Source: Paracoccaceae bacterium
GTDB lineage: Bacteria > Pseudomonadota > Alphaproteobacteria > Rhodobacterales > Rhodobacteraceae
NCBI GenBank assembly: GCA_023263735.1
Contig: JALQUQ010000048.1
Location: 1 to 12,461 of the forward strand
Length of the DNA: 12,461 nucleotides
Direction: 5' to 3'
Shown here: one piece after another, positions 6,250 to 12,461 of the stretch
Numbering within the stretch: position 1 is the first letter of the stretch
Layout of the letters: every line of letters begins with the position of its first letter
Notes under the pieces: model-generated
The model's input: the letters and a program-made list of their open reading frames with translations, nothing else
Database searches by the model: none
What the model was told of the DNA's origin: nothing
Made by a program: the position numbers and the translations under genes

Positions 6250-6938
6250 CCCAAGGAATAGCCAGCGCCGCGCACCGTTCTTAATGGGTCTGAATGGCCG
6301 AATTTGGTCAGGCTCTTGCGCAAGCGGCCGATGTGCACGTCAACCGTGCGGGTGTCGACATAGATGTCACGCCCCCAAACCCGGTCTAACAGCTGCTCCC
6401 GGCTCCAGACGCGGCCGGGCTTTTCCAGAAACGTGCTCAGCAGACGAAATTCCGTCGGACCAAGGGTCAATTCGTCAGCGCCCCGGTGAACGCGATGGGT
6501 TTCGGGATCAAGACGGATGTCGTCCCATTCCAGCACCACGCCAATCGTTGACGGGCGCACCCGCCGGATCTGCGCCCGGGCGCGCGCCATCAATTCCAAC
6601 ACCGAATAGGGTTTGATCACGTAGTCATCGGCGCCGGTTTCCAACCCGCGCACCTTGTCAACCTCTTCGGCGCGGGCCGAAAGCATGATGATCGGAATGC
6701 TGCGGGTTTCCGGCCGCATTTTCAACCGCCGGCAAACCTCGATCCCGGAAACGCGCGGCATCATCCAGTCGAGAATGATGATATCGGGGGCCTCTTCATC
6801 GACCAGCACCAGACCATCTTCGCCGTTTTCGGCCTGAACCACACGAAACCCTTCGGCTTCAAGATTGTAAGCGAGGACCTCCCGCTGGGAGGGCTCATCT
6901 TCCACCAGCAGGACAGTCGGTTGATTATGTTGGGACAT
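6246..6938 (-). CDS. phoB: Phosphate regulon response regulator PhoB
   Basis: This is a 230-residue OmpR/PhoB-type response regulator that activates phosphate-starvation genes when phosphorylated by PhoR. The receiver domain (about 7-122) has the acidic pocket residue Asp14, phospho-acceptor Asp57 (LDWMMP), Ser87 and Lys109 (IKPYS). The winged-helix DNA-binding domain (about 132-229) contains LTLGPTEFRLL, the recognition region RTVDVHIGRLRKSL and the wing RTVRGAGYSL. It is the last gene of the pst operon, starting 4 bases after the phoU stop with only a weak ribosome site (GGA 8 bases upstream), which suggests translational coupling. PhoB as the final gene after phoU is a common alphaproteobacterial layout. 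The partner kinase gene is not in the window. Confidence 0.96.
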   Translation of the reverse strand: MSQHNQPTVLLVEDEPSQREVLAYNLEAEGFRVVQAENGEDGLVLVDEEAPDIIILDWMMPRVSGIEVCRRLKMRPETRSIPIIMLSARAEEVDKVRGLETGADDYVIKPYSVLELMARARAQIRRVRPSTIGVVLEWDDIRLDPETHRVHRGADELTLGPTEFRLLSTFLEKPGRVWSREQLLDRVWGRDIYVDTRTVDVHIGRLRKSLTKFGHSDPLRTVRGAGYSLG

Positions 6939-6942
6939 TTTC

Positions 6943-7644
6943 TTATCCGTCGGTCAGTTGAGTGGCGTCAACCTTGGGGCGTTCGCCTTCGGGCAGATGC
7001 CCCTGCACCAGATAGATCACCTGCTCGGCAATACCGGTGGCATGGTCCCCCACACGTTCGATATTCTTGGCGATGAAATGCAGGTGCATGCAGGGCGTGA
7101 TCGTCCGGTGATCTTCCATCATGTGGGTCAGGAATTCGCGGAAAAGCGCGTTATACATCTGGTCCACTTCGGCATCCCGCTGGCGCACATCTTCCGCCAA
7201 GGTCGCATCCCGAGAGGCAAAGGCATCAAGGCTGTCGCGCAGCAAAGCCACCACCGACCGCGCCATCCGCGAAATTGCGCCCGCAGCGCCCGGCACTTCG
7301 GGCATCCCCGACAAAACCAACGATCGCTTGGCAAGGTTCTTTGCGTAATCGCCCGACCGTTCAAGGCTGGCGCAAATTCGCATGACGGTCAGAACCGTGC
7401 GCAGATCCGATGCGGTGGGTGACCGCAACGCGATGATGCGGGCGCATTCCGTTTGGATCAGCTCTTCCAGGTCATCGATGATCCGGTCTTCCTGCCGAAT
7501 CTGATCGGCCAGAGCGGAATCCTTGCGCTCCAGCGCCTCGGCCGCACGCAAAAGCGCGTTCTCGACCAAGCCACCCATTTTCATCACATTGGCCTGAACG
7601 GCCTCAAGATCTTTGTCAAATGCGGAACGGATATGAAAATCCAT
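6943..7644 (-). CDS. phoU: Phosphate transport regulator PhoU
   Basis: This encodes a PhoU protein of 233 residues, all-helical with two similar halves. PhoU links the PstSCAB transporter to the PhoR/PhoB two-component system, keeping the regulon off when phosphate is plentiful. Each half shows the metal-binding signature of the family: SLERSGDYAKN (about 94-103) and NIERVGDHATGI (about 195-206). Two adjacent ATGs are possible. The one at 7644 is preferred because AAGGAG (7656-7651) lies 6 bases before it, against 3 bases for the ATG at 7647. That Shine-Dalgarno sequence overlaps the pstB stop codon (TAAGGAG), so the two genes are tightly coupled. Downstream phoB follows after 4 bases. Confidence 0.96.
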   Translation of the reverse strand: MDFHIRSAFDKDLEAVQANVMKMGGLVENALLRAAEALERKDSALADQIRQEDRIIDDLEELIQTECARIIALRSPTASDLRTVLTVMRICASLERSGDYAKNLAKRSLVLSGMPEVPGAAGAISRMARSVVALLRDSLDAFASRDATLAEDVRQRDAEVDQMYNALFREFLTHMMEDHRTITPCMHLHFIAKNIERVGDHATGIAEQVIYLVQGHLPEGERPKVDATQLTDG

Positions 7645-7654
7645 CATTCACTCC

Positions 7655-8452
7655 TTAGCCGATGCGGCCCGTAATATAGGATTCCGTCCGGGGGTCCTTG
7701 GGATTGGTGAACAGGTCTTCGGTCTTGCCGAATTCAACCAGATTTCCCAAATGGAAGAAGGCGGTTTTCTGGCTGACGCGCGCGGCCTGCTGCATCGAAT
7801 GCGTCACGATCACGACCGAAAACTGAGACCGCAGTTCGTCGATCAATTCTTCGACCTGAGCGGTTGCAATCGGGTCAAGCGCCGAACAGGGTTCGTCCAT
7901 CAACAGCACCTCGGGCGCCGTCGCAACAGCCCGGGCGATACAGAGGCGTTGTTGCTGCCCCCCCGAAAGGCCCGTTCCGGGCGCGTCCAGACGATCCTTG
8001 ACCTCGTTCCACAGGGCGGCCTTGCGAAGGCAGCTTTCGACGACCTCGTCCAGCTCGGCCTTGTTGCGGGTCAGACCGTGGATCTTGGGTCCATAGGCCA
8101 CATTGTCATAGATCGACTTGGGAAAGGGGTTCGGCTTTTGGAACACCATCCCCACCTTGGCCCGCAGGCGAACCGGATCGACCCGGGGATCGTAGATGTT
8201 TTCCCCGTCCAACAGGATTTCGCCCGTCACCTTGGCCGATGCGACGGTGTCATTCATCCGGTTGAGGCACCGCAAGAACGTCGACTTCCCGCACCCCGAC
8301 GGGCCGATGAAGGCGGTTACCGTATTGGCAAGGATGTCAACATCGACATCCTTCAACGCATGCGAGGTGCCATAGTGGACGTTCACTTTTCGTGCGGTGA
8401 TCCGCGGGGTATGGGCGGTCACGGCCCTCTCCTCAATTTGCTGGTCTTTCAT
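7655..8452 (-). CDS. pstB: Phosphate ABC transporter ATPase PstB
   Basis: This is a 265-residue ATPase that powers phosphate import through PstC/PstA at the inner membrane. All nucleotide-binding motifs are intact: Walker [10 protein letters not shown] (about 50-58), Q-loop FQKPNPFP (from about 104), signature LSGGQQQR (162-169), Walker B VLLMDEP (from 182), D-loop SALD and H-loop His218 (VTHSM). The sequence [12 protein letters not shown] is typical of PstB. The start at 8452 is preferred over ATG 8461: AGGAG (8466-8462) sits 9 bases before the former but directly against the latter. It lies 18 bases after pstA. Confidence 0.97.
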   Translation of the reverse strand: MKDQQIEERAVTAHTPRITARKVNVHYGTSHALKDVDVDILANTVTAFIGPSGCGKSTFLRCLNRMNDTVASAKVTGEILLDGENIYDPRVDPVRLRAKVGMVFQKPNPFPKSIYDNVAYGPKIHGLTRNKAELDEVVESCLRKAALWNEVKDRLDAPGTGLSGGQQQRLCIARAVATAPEVLLMDEPCSALDPIATAQVEELIDELRSQFSVVIVTHSMQQAARVSQKTAFFHLGNLVEFGKTEDLFTNPKDPRTESYITGRIG

Positions 8453-8470
8453 GGGAGTCATCTCCTCAGC

Positions 8471-9814
8471 TTACCACCGACGCTCAAACTTGCGACGCAA
8501 GATAATGGCGGTCACGTTCATCACGAACAGAAAGCCCAAAAGCACGATGATGGCGCCGCTGGAGCGTTCGACGAATGCGGGGTCCGACCGCGTCACCCAC
8601 GAATACACCTGCACGGGCAGGGCGGTTGCCGGGTCGAACATGCCCTCCATCGGTGGGGCCGGGTAGTTGTCAACAAAGGCCACCATCCCGATCAAAAGCA
8701 GCGGCGCGGTTTCACCCAAGGCCGTTGCCAGACCAAGGATAGCGCCGGTCAGAATTCCGGGCATGGCCAAGGGCAGCACATGGTGGACCACGGTCTGCAT
8801 TTTCGACGCCCCAATGCCAAGCGCCGCATCCCGGATGCTGGGCGGAACAGCGCGGATCGCCGCACGGGTGGCGATGATGATCGTGGGCAACGTCATCAAC
8901 GACAGAACCAAAGCCCCCACAATCGGCGAAGATTGCGGCAATTCGGCAAAATTGATGAACACGGCAAGACCCAAAATCCCGAACACGATCGACGGAACGG
9001 CGGCAAGGTTCGAGATATTGACCTCGATGATGTCCGTAATCCGGTTCTTGGGGGCGAATTCCTCAAGATAGATGCTGGCTGCAACACCGATGGGCACACA
9101 GATCAGTGCGACGAGGATCATCATATACGCCGAACCGATCATCGCAACGCCCAGACCTGCCGCCTCGGGGCGCTGGTCCGACGCATCGGGAGAGGTCAGA
9201 AATCGTGTGTTGAACGGCGCCGAGAGGATCCCCGCCGCGACCAGACGATCCGCCAGATCAAGCATCGCGGGCGAGATCTGATTGTCGCGTTCTGCGGTTT
9301 CGCGGGTCACGCGCCCCTTCAGGTAGCCATCAACCCGGCCAGAGGCCAGAATGCTGCGGTTTTGCGTGGTGCCGACCATGGACGGATTGGCCAGAACCTC
9401 GGCCCGCAAAACGCCCGGGGCATCCTTGGACAAAAGCGCACCCAGTTCCTTGGCGCTGACGCCCTCGGTCGAAATGCCCTTGGCTTTCAACTCTGCCTCA
9501 AAGGCCTGCGCCAGCAACTTGCCATAGCCCACGGTCGTAATCTTGGCCATTTCGTCGCGGTTCAGATTGCCCTTTGGATCAAGCACCTCGGCGGTCAGCG
9601 TGATCGGAAAGGTCATCTTGGCCTGACGAAACGCGCTAAGGCCGTCGGAAAAGATGGTCCACAACATCAGCGCCAGCACGCTTAGACTAAGGGTGATCGC
9701 AAAGATCCCATAGGCCTTGAACCGGGTCTCGGCAGCATTGCGGCGGCGCATCTTTGCGCTGACCCCAAGGATCGACGTCTTGGGCGCAGCGGCGCCTGCG
9801 ATGAAATCGGTCAT
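8471..9814 (-). CDS. pstA: Phosphate ABC transporter permease PstA (long form)
   Basis: This is a 447-residue inner-membrane permease that pairs with PstC. After a cytoplasmic basic stretch (KMRRRNAAETR) comes a first helix (about 35-55). A soluble insertion of about 165 residues (56-220), corresponding to the DUF3333 region, is probably periplasmic. The canonical permease with five further helices runs from about 221 to the end. The EAA loop that contacts PstB is visible at about 329-358 (RDAALGIGASK...LPLAMPG). E. coli PstA is about 296 residues, so the extra length is almost wholly the insertion. Long PstA proteins of this kind are known in alphaproteobacteria. Translation is coupled to pstC by ATGA (9811-9814), with no good Shine-Dalgarno sequence of its own. 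Confidence 0.96.
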   Translation of the reverse strand: MTDFIAGAAAPKTSILGVSAKMRRRNAAETRFKAYGIFAITLSLSVLALMLWTIFSDGLSAFRQAKMTFPITLTAEVLDPKGNLNRDEMAKITTVGYGKLLAQAFEAELKAKGISTEGVSAKELGALLSKDAPGVLRAEVLANPSMVGTTQNRSILASGRVDGYLKGRVTRETAERDNQISPAMLDLADRLVAAGILSAPFNTRFLTSPDASDQRPEAAGLGVAMIGSAYMMILVALICVPIGVAASIYLEEFAPKNRITDIIEVNISNLAAVPSIVFGILGLAVFINFAELPQSSPIVGALVLSLMTLPTIIIATRAAIRAVPPSIRDAALGIGASKMQTVVHHVLPLAMPGILTGAILGLATALGETAPLLLIGMVAFVDNYPAPPMEGMFDPATALPVQVYSWVTRSDPAFVERSSGAIIVLLGFLFVMNVTAIILRRKFERRW

Positions 9815-11271
9815 TCGTATTGCTCGCGATACTTGCGCACGATGTACAGCGCCAGAATGTTCAGCCCTAGGGTCAACACAAACAGCGTGATCCCCAAGGC
9901 AAAGGCCACCAGCGTTTCCGGGCTGGCAAAATCGGTGTCACCCGTCAACTGACCGACGATTTTCACGGTCATCGTCGTCATCGCTTCAAAGGGGTTCAGG
10001 CTCAGTTTGGCAGCCGCGCCGGCCCCCATGGTCACGATCATGGTTTCACCAATCGCGCGGCTGGTCGCCAAGAGAACGGCCCCCACGATCCCGGGCAAGG
10101 CCGCGGGCAAGATCACCTGACGCACGGTTTCCGATCGGGTCGCACCCAGACCAAAGCTGCCGTCGCGCAAGGATTGCGGCACCGAATTGATGATGTCATC
10201 GGCGAGCGAAGAAATGAACGGGATGTTCAGGATGCCGATCACGATGCCCGCCGTCATCACCGAAGACCCAGAGGTGCCAAGCCCCAGAGGCTGGGCAAAG
10301 TAATCACGCAGGATGGGCCCCACCGTCACCAGAGCGAAAAGACCGAACACGACGGTGGGAATGCCCGCGATGATTTCGATCAGCGGTTTGATCCACGACC
10401 GCAGCTTGGGCGAAGCATATTCCGCCAGATAGATCGCGGTGAACAGCCCCAGCGGAACGGCGACGATGATGGCCACAAAGGTGATGTAAAGCGTGCCCCA
10501 AAGCAGCGGCAGGAACCCAAGCGTCGAGCCGCCACTGAAATTCGGGCTCCACGTCAGGCCAAAAAAGAACTCGCCGGCCGGATACATCTTAAAGAAGCTG
10601 ATGCTTTCCGACAGCATCGACCACACGATTCCAACGGTCGTCAGAATGGCAATCGAAGAGGCCAGGATCAGCAGCCCCAACACGGCCTTTTCCACGCGAT
10701 TGCGGGCACGGAACTCCGGATGCACCTGCGACAGGCCAAAGATCAGCCCAACTCCAGCCACTGCCATCACGGCAAGCGCCATCCAAAATCCGCCCGAATG
10801 CGATGCTGCGCGCATGTATTTGGCGGCATCCAGCGATTCAGCAGAGACGTCGGACCCAAGCGCCACGTTCACTTCGGCCAACAGGGCACGGACATCGGTC
10901 GTGGCGGTATCGAGCGCGGCGATTTCAGCCTCGGACTTGGAGCCATTGGCAATCATCGCATCCAATCCGCGCGACACGCGGCGGGCATCATCCAACGCCA
11001 AGGTCAGCGCGACAGAATCCGCACGGGTCGCCTCGGGGAAGAATTTTGCCGCCCCGTTTGACAGGACCATTGGCTGAATGACCAGCCACAGGACCAAAAC
11101 AACAATCGAAGGAAAAAGAACGGTCAGCGCCGTGTGCCAGCCATAATAGCCCGGCAGGGAATGCAGGTCACGGATATTGCCCGAAACCTTTGAAATCGAA
11201 CGTGCGCGACCCAGAATAAAGGCCAAGCCTGACAGAGCCAGAATAATCGCAAGGAGAAGCAGTACGCTCAT
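9811..11271 (-). CDS. pstC: Phosphate ABC transporter permease PstC (long form)
   Basis: This is a 486-residue inner-membrane permease, the partner of PstA. The N-terminus has a first helix (about 2-20) and a second (about 48-68). A soluble segment of about 90 residues (70-160) with helical, coiled-coil-like character (SVALTLALDDARRVSRGLD...) follows, then another helix (162-182). The standard PstC core runs from about 195 on, with the EAA loop at about 369-398 (RDGSFGLGATRS...LPAALPG) and the RAIGETM motif. E. coli PstC is about 319 residues, so roughly 165 residues are added at the N-terminus. The start ATG at 11271 has only a weak ribosome site (GGA 3 bases upstream) and lies 58 bases after the pstS stop, with a hairpin between. 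Confidence 0.95.
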   Translation of the reverse strand: MSVLLLLAIILALSGLAFILGRARSISKVSGNIRDLHSLPGYYGWHTALTVLFPSIVVLVLWLVIQPMVLSNGAAKFFPEATRADSVALTLALDDARRVSRGLDAMIANGSKSEAEIAALDTATTDVRALLAEVNVALGSDVSAESLDAAKYMRAASHSGGFWMALAVMAVAGVGLIFGLSQVHPEFRARNRVEKAVLGLLILASSIAILTTVGIVWSMLSESISFFKMYPAGEFFFGLTWSPNFSGGSTLGFLPLLWGTLYITFVAIIVAVPLGLFTAIYLAEYASPKLRSWIKPLIEIIAGIPTVVFGLFALVTVGPILRDYFAQPLGLGTSGSSVMTAGIVIGILNIPFISSLADDIINSVPQSLRDGSFGLGATRSETVRQVILPAALPGIVGAVLLATSRAIGETMIVTMGAGAAAKLSLNPFEAMTTMTVKIVGQLTGDTDFASPETLVAFALGITLFVLTLGLNILALYIVRKYREQYE

Positions 11272-11297
11272 GTCCAGTGGCTTTCGAAAGTAGTGAA

Positions 11298-11320
11298 GGC
11301 GGGGGCCGATGACCCCCGCC
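11298..11320 (-). terminator. GC-rich intercistronic hairpin between pstS and pstC
   Basis: GGCGGGGG (11298-11305) and CCCCCGCC (11313-11320) form a perfect 8-bp stem with a 7-base loop, 9 bases after the pstS stop. No U-run follows on the transcribed strand, so it probably acts as a partial terminator or as a 3' stabiliser of the pstS message, not as a full stop. That would give more binding protein than permease, as is usual for ABC importers. The function is inferred from position. Confidence 0.6.
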
Positions 11321-11329
11321 CGCGTTGGA

Positions 11330-12382
11330 TCAGTTCAACGGACCCATCGGGGTTTCGTCGGCAACCATTTGCTGGGTTGCAGCCAGCTCCGGGTCCGAAA
11401 CCAGACCGTATTCTGCCAACGGGCCGCTCGGGCCAGCCATATCGTCCGAAACGAAGAATTCGATGTATTCCTTCAGGCCGGGGATCACGCCGATATGTGC
11501 TTTCTTAACGTAGAAGAACAGCGGGCGCGAGACCGGATACTCACCCTTGGCGATGCTTTCCGTCGACGGGACGACGCCGTTCATCGTGGCAACGCGCAGC
11601 TTGTCGGTGTTGTTCTGATAGAACGACAGGCCGAACACGCCGATGCCGTTGGTGTCGGCCGCGATGCGAGCCAGCGTTTCGGTGTAATCGCCGTCGATAT
11701 CGACCGAAGCGCCGTCGGTGCGCAGGGCGAGGCAGGATTTCACAGCAGCCGAAGCCTTGGCCTTGTCGTCAGCGCCTTCTGCGGTGGCGAGGAAAGCGTC
11801 ATAGGCGCCGGTTTCCTTGCAGCCAGCTTCCAGAACCTTGACGTCAAACACTTCACGGGTGCCGTGCTTGGTGCCCGGGATGAACATCTGGATCGGCTGA
11901 GCCGCAAAGTTGGCGTTGACTTCGTTCCATGCCTTGTTCGCGTTATCGACCAAAGCGCCGTCTTTCATGACTTTTGCGCCCAGAGCATTGTAGATGTCAG
12001 CGGGGGTAAAGGCGAATTCGGCACCGTTCACGTCCGACGCAAAGACGATCCCGTCATAGCCGATCCGGACTTCCATGATCTCTTCAACGCCGTTCGTTTT
12101 GCACAGGTCGATGTCCGACTGGCTGATGCGCGACGACGAGTTTGCGATGTCGATGGTGTTTTCGCCCACGCCTTCGCACATCATGGCACGGCCAGCGCCC
12201 GAGCCGCCGCCCTGCACAACCGGGGTCGGGAAGTCAAAGTTTTCGCCGAATGCTTCTGCGACGATCGTTGCATAGGGAAGAACGGTCGACGACCCGGCAA
12301 TCTGAACCTGGTCGCGCGCATGTGCTGCGGTGGCGGCGGCCATCACTGCCAGAACAGAGGCGGACATCTTGAACATCGTCAT
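11330..12382 (-). CDS. pstS: Periplasmic phosphate-binding protein PstS
   Basis: This is a 350-residue phosphate-binding protein delivering phosphate to PstC/PstA. Residues 1-22 form a Sec signal peptide with a short basic start, a hydrophobic core and a cleavage site after AHA (20-22). There is no lipobox. Phosphate-loop motifs are GSSTVLPY (30-37), QGGGSGAG (57-64), SSSRISQSDID (82-92) and GTKHGTREVF (around 170-180). The mature protein has four cysteines (Cys69, Cys94, and two in EAGCKETG and VKSCLAL), consistent with two disulfides. The start at 12382 is supported by AAAGGAG (12395-12389) 6 bases upstream. It is the first gene of the pst operon in the window. The family is certain, and exclusive phosphate specificity is inferred from the operon. 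Confidence 0.97.
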   Translation of the reverse strand: MTMFKMSASVLAVMAAATAAHARDQVQIAGSSTVLPYATIVAEAFGENFDFPTPVVQGGGSGAGRAMMCEGVGENTIDIANSSSRISQSDIDLCKTNGVEEIMEVRIGYDGIVFASDVNGAEFAFTPADIYNALGAKVMKDGALVDNANKAWNEVNANFAAQPIQMFIPGTKHGTREVFDVKVLEAGCKETGAYDAFLATAEGADDKAKASAAVKSCLALRTDGASVDIDGDYTETLARIAADTNGIGVFGLSFYQNNTDKLRVATMNGVVPSTESIAKGEYPVSRPLFFYVKKAHIGVIPGLKEYIEFFVSDDMAGPSGPLAEYGLVSDPELAATQQMVADETPMGPLN

Positions 12383-12461
12383 GGATCACTCCTTTGATCA
12401 CTGTAACGGGCCGTTGCTGGCCTTGGTCGCCGAATTAGCCCCGTTTCGTGAACCCAATGCT
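12383..12461 (-). promoter_or_regulatory. Leader of pstS with Shine-Dalgarno in a small hairpin loop
   Basis: The strong Shine-Dalgarno sequence AAAGGAG occupies 12395-12389. Its AAGGAG part (12394-12389) would be the six-base loop of a 5-bp stem, GATCA (12399-12395) with TGATC (12388-12384), ending one base before the ATG. The remaining 60 bases to the window edge show no convincing Pho box (CTGTCAT repeats) on the minus strand. The operon's promoter is probably further upstream, beyond the window or before another gene. Confidence 0.45.

Noticed and set aside
6234..6259. ATTCCT / AGGAAT inverted repeat as a terminator between chrR and phoB
   Set aside because: There are only six pairs with a long loop and an interrupted inner stem. 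It is too weak to call.
7751..9685. A 644-codon open frame on the plus strand
   Set aside because: It lies antisense to pstB and pstA, whose motifs are unmistakable. Its His/Arg/Gln-rich composition is that of a GC-bias shadow frame.
11309..12397. A 362-codon open frame on the plus strand
   Set aside because: It is antisense to pstS and shows no recognisable domain. It is explained by codon bias of the highly expressed gene on the other strand.
12405..12415. AACGG-G-CCGTT palindrome as an operator upstream of pstS
   Set aside because: It is only five bases per arm, does not resemble a Pho box, and is expected by chance in GC-rich DNA.
1..12461. CRISPR, tRNA, rRNA, toxin-antitoxin, phage-defence or transposon genes
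   Set aside because: No repeat array, cloverleaf, transposase or defence-type domain could be found on either strand. All genes fall into known housekeeping, stress or transport families.

Overview
Most of this window (about 1430 to 12461) reads as chromosomal DNA of an alphaproteobacterium, most likely a marine Rhodobacteraceae (Roseobacter-type) species. The grounds are the gene content, the codon choice, and a sigma factor and anti-sigma pair that matches RpoE-ChrR of Rhodobacter residue for residue at its metal ligands. No tRNA, rRNA, CRISPR array, insertion sequence or prophage gene is visible. There is no gene-free stretch longer than about 300 bases.

Region 1 (1 to about 1437, minus strand) is the C-terminal part of a large arylsulfatase. 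It is open at the left edge and cut off abruptly at about 1430-1440. Its codon use is more A/T-rich than the rest of the window. It abuts, head to head, a 5'-truncated rsmB (16S rRNA m5C methyltransferase, plus strand, ending at 1988). Both genes lose their N-terminal parts at the same point, so this is a junction between unrelated DNAs: either an assembly chimera or an illegitimate recombination event. A long hairpin at 2007-2041 separates rsmB from the convergent operon that follows.

Region 2 (2044 to 6249) is a singlet-oxygen/lipid stress module. A divergent intergenic region (4820-5050) lies between a minus-strand operon and rpoE-chrR. The minus-strand operon encodes an FAD-dependent amine-oxidase-like protein, a DUF1365 protein and a short-chain dehydrogenase, joined by ATGA overlaps. 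The plus-strand rpoE-chrR pair encodes an ECF sigma factor and its zinc-binding anti-sigma factor, also joined by ATGA. A clear ECF-type promoter (TGATCC, 18 bases, TAAAC) precedes rpoE, and a mirrored TGATCC faces the other operon. In Rhodobacter the corresponding genes beside rpoE-chrR belong to the sigma-E regulon and are linked to membrane fatty-acid modification. The same role is inferred here.

Region 3 (6246 to 12461, minus strand) is a complete phosphate-uptake operon in the order pstS, pstC, pstA, pstB, phoU, phoB. PstS binds phosphate in the periplasm, PstC and PstA form the membrane channel, PstB is the ATPase, PhoU relays transporter state, and PhoB is the response regulator. The cognate kinase gene phoR is not in the window. 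A GC-rich hairpin after pstS may set the level of pstS relative to the rest. PstA and PstC both carry large extra domains next to their first membrane segments. The phoB and chrR stop codons overlap in a shared TTAA, so the phosphate operon and the stress operon converge with no space between them.
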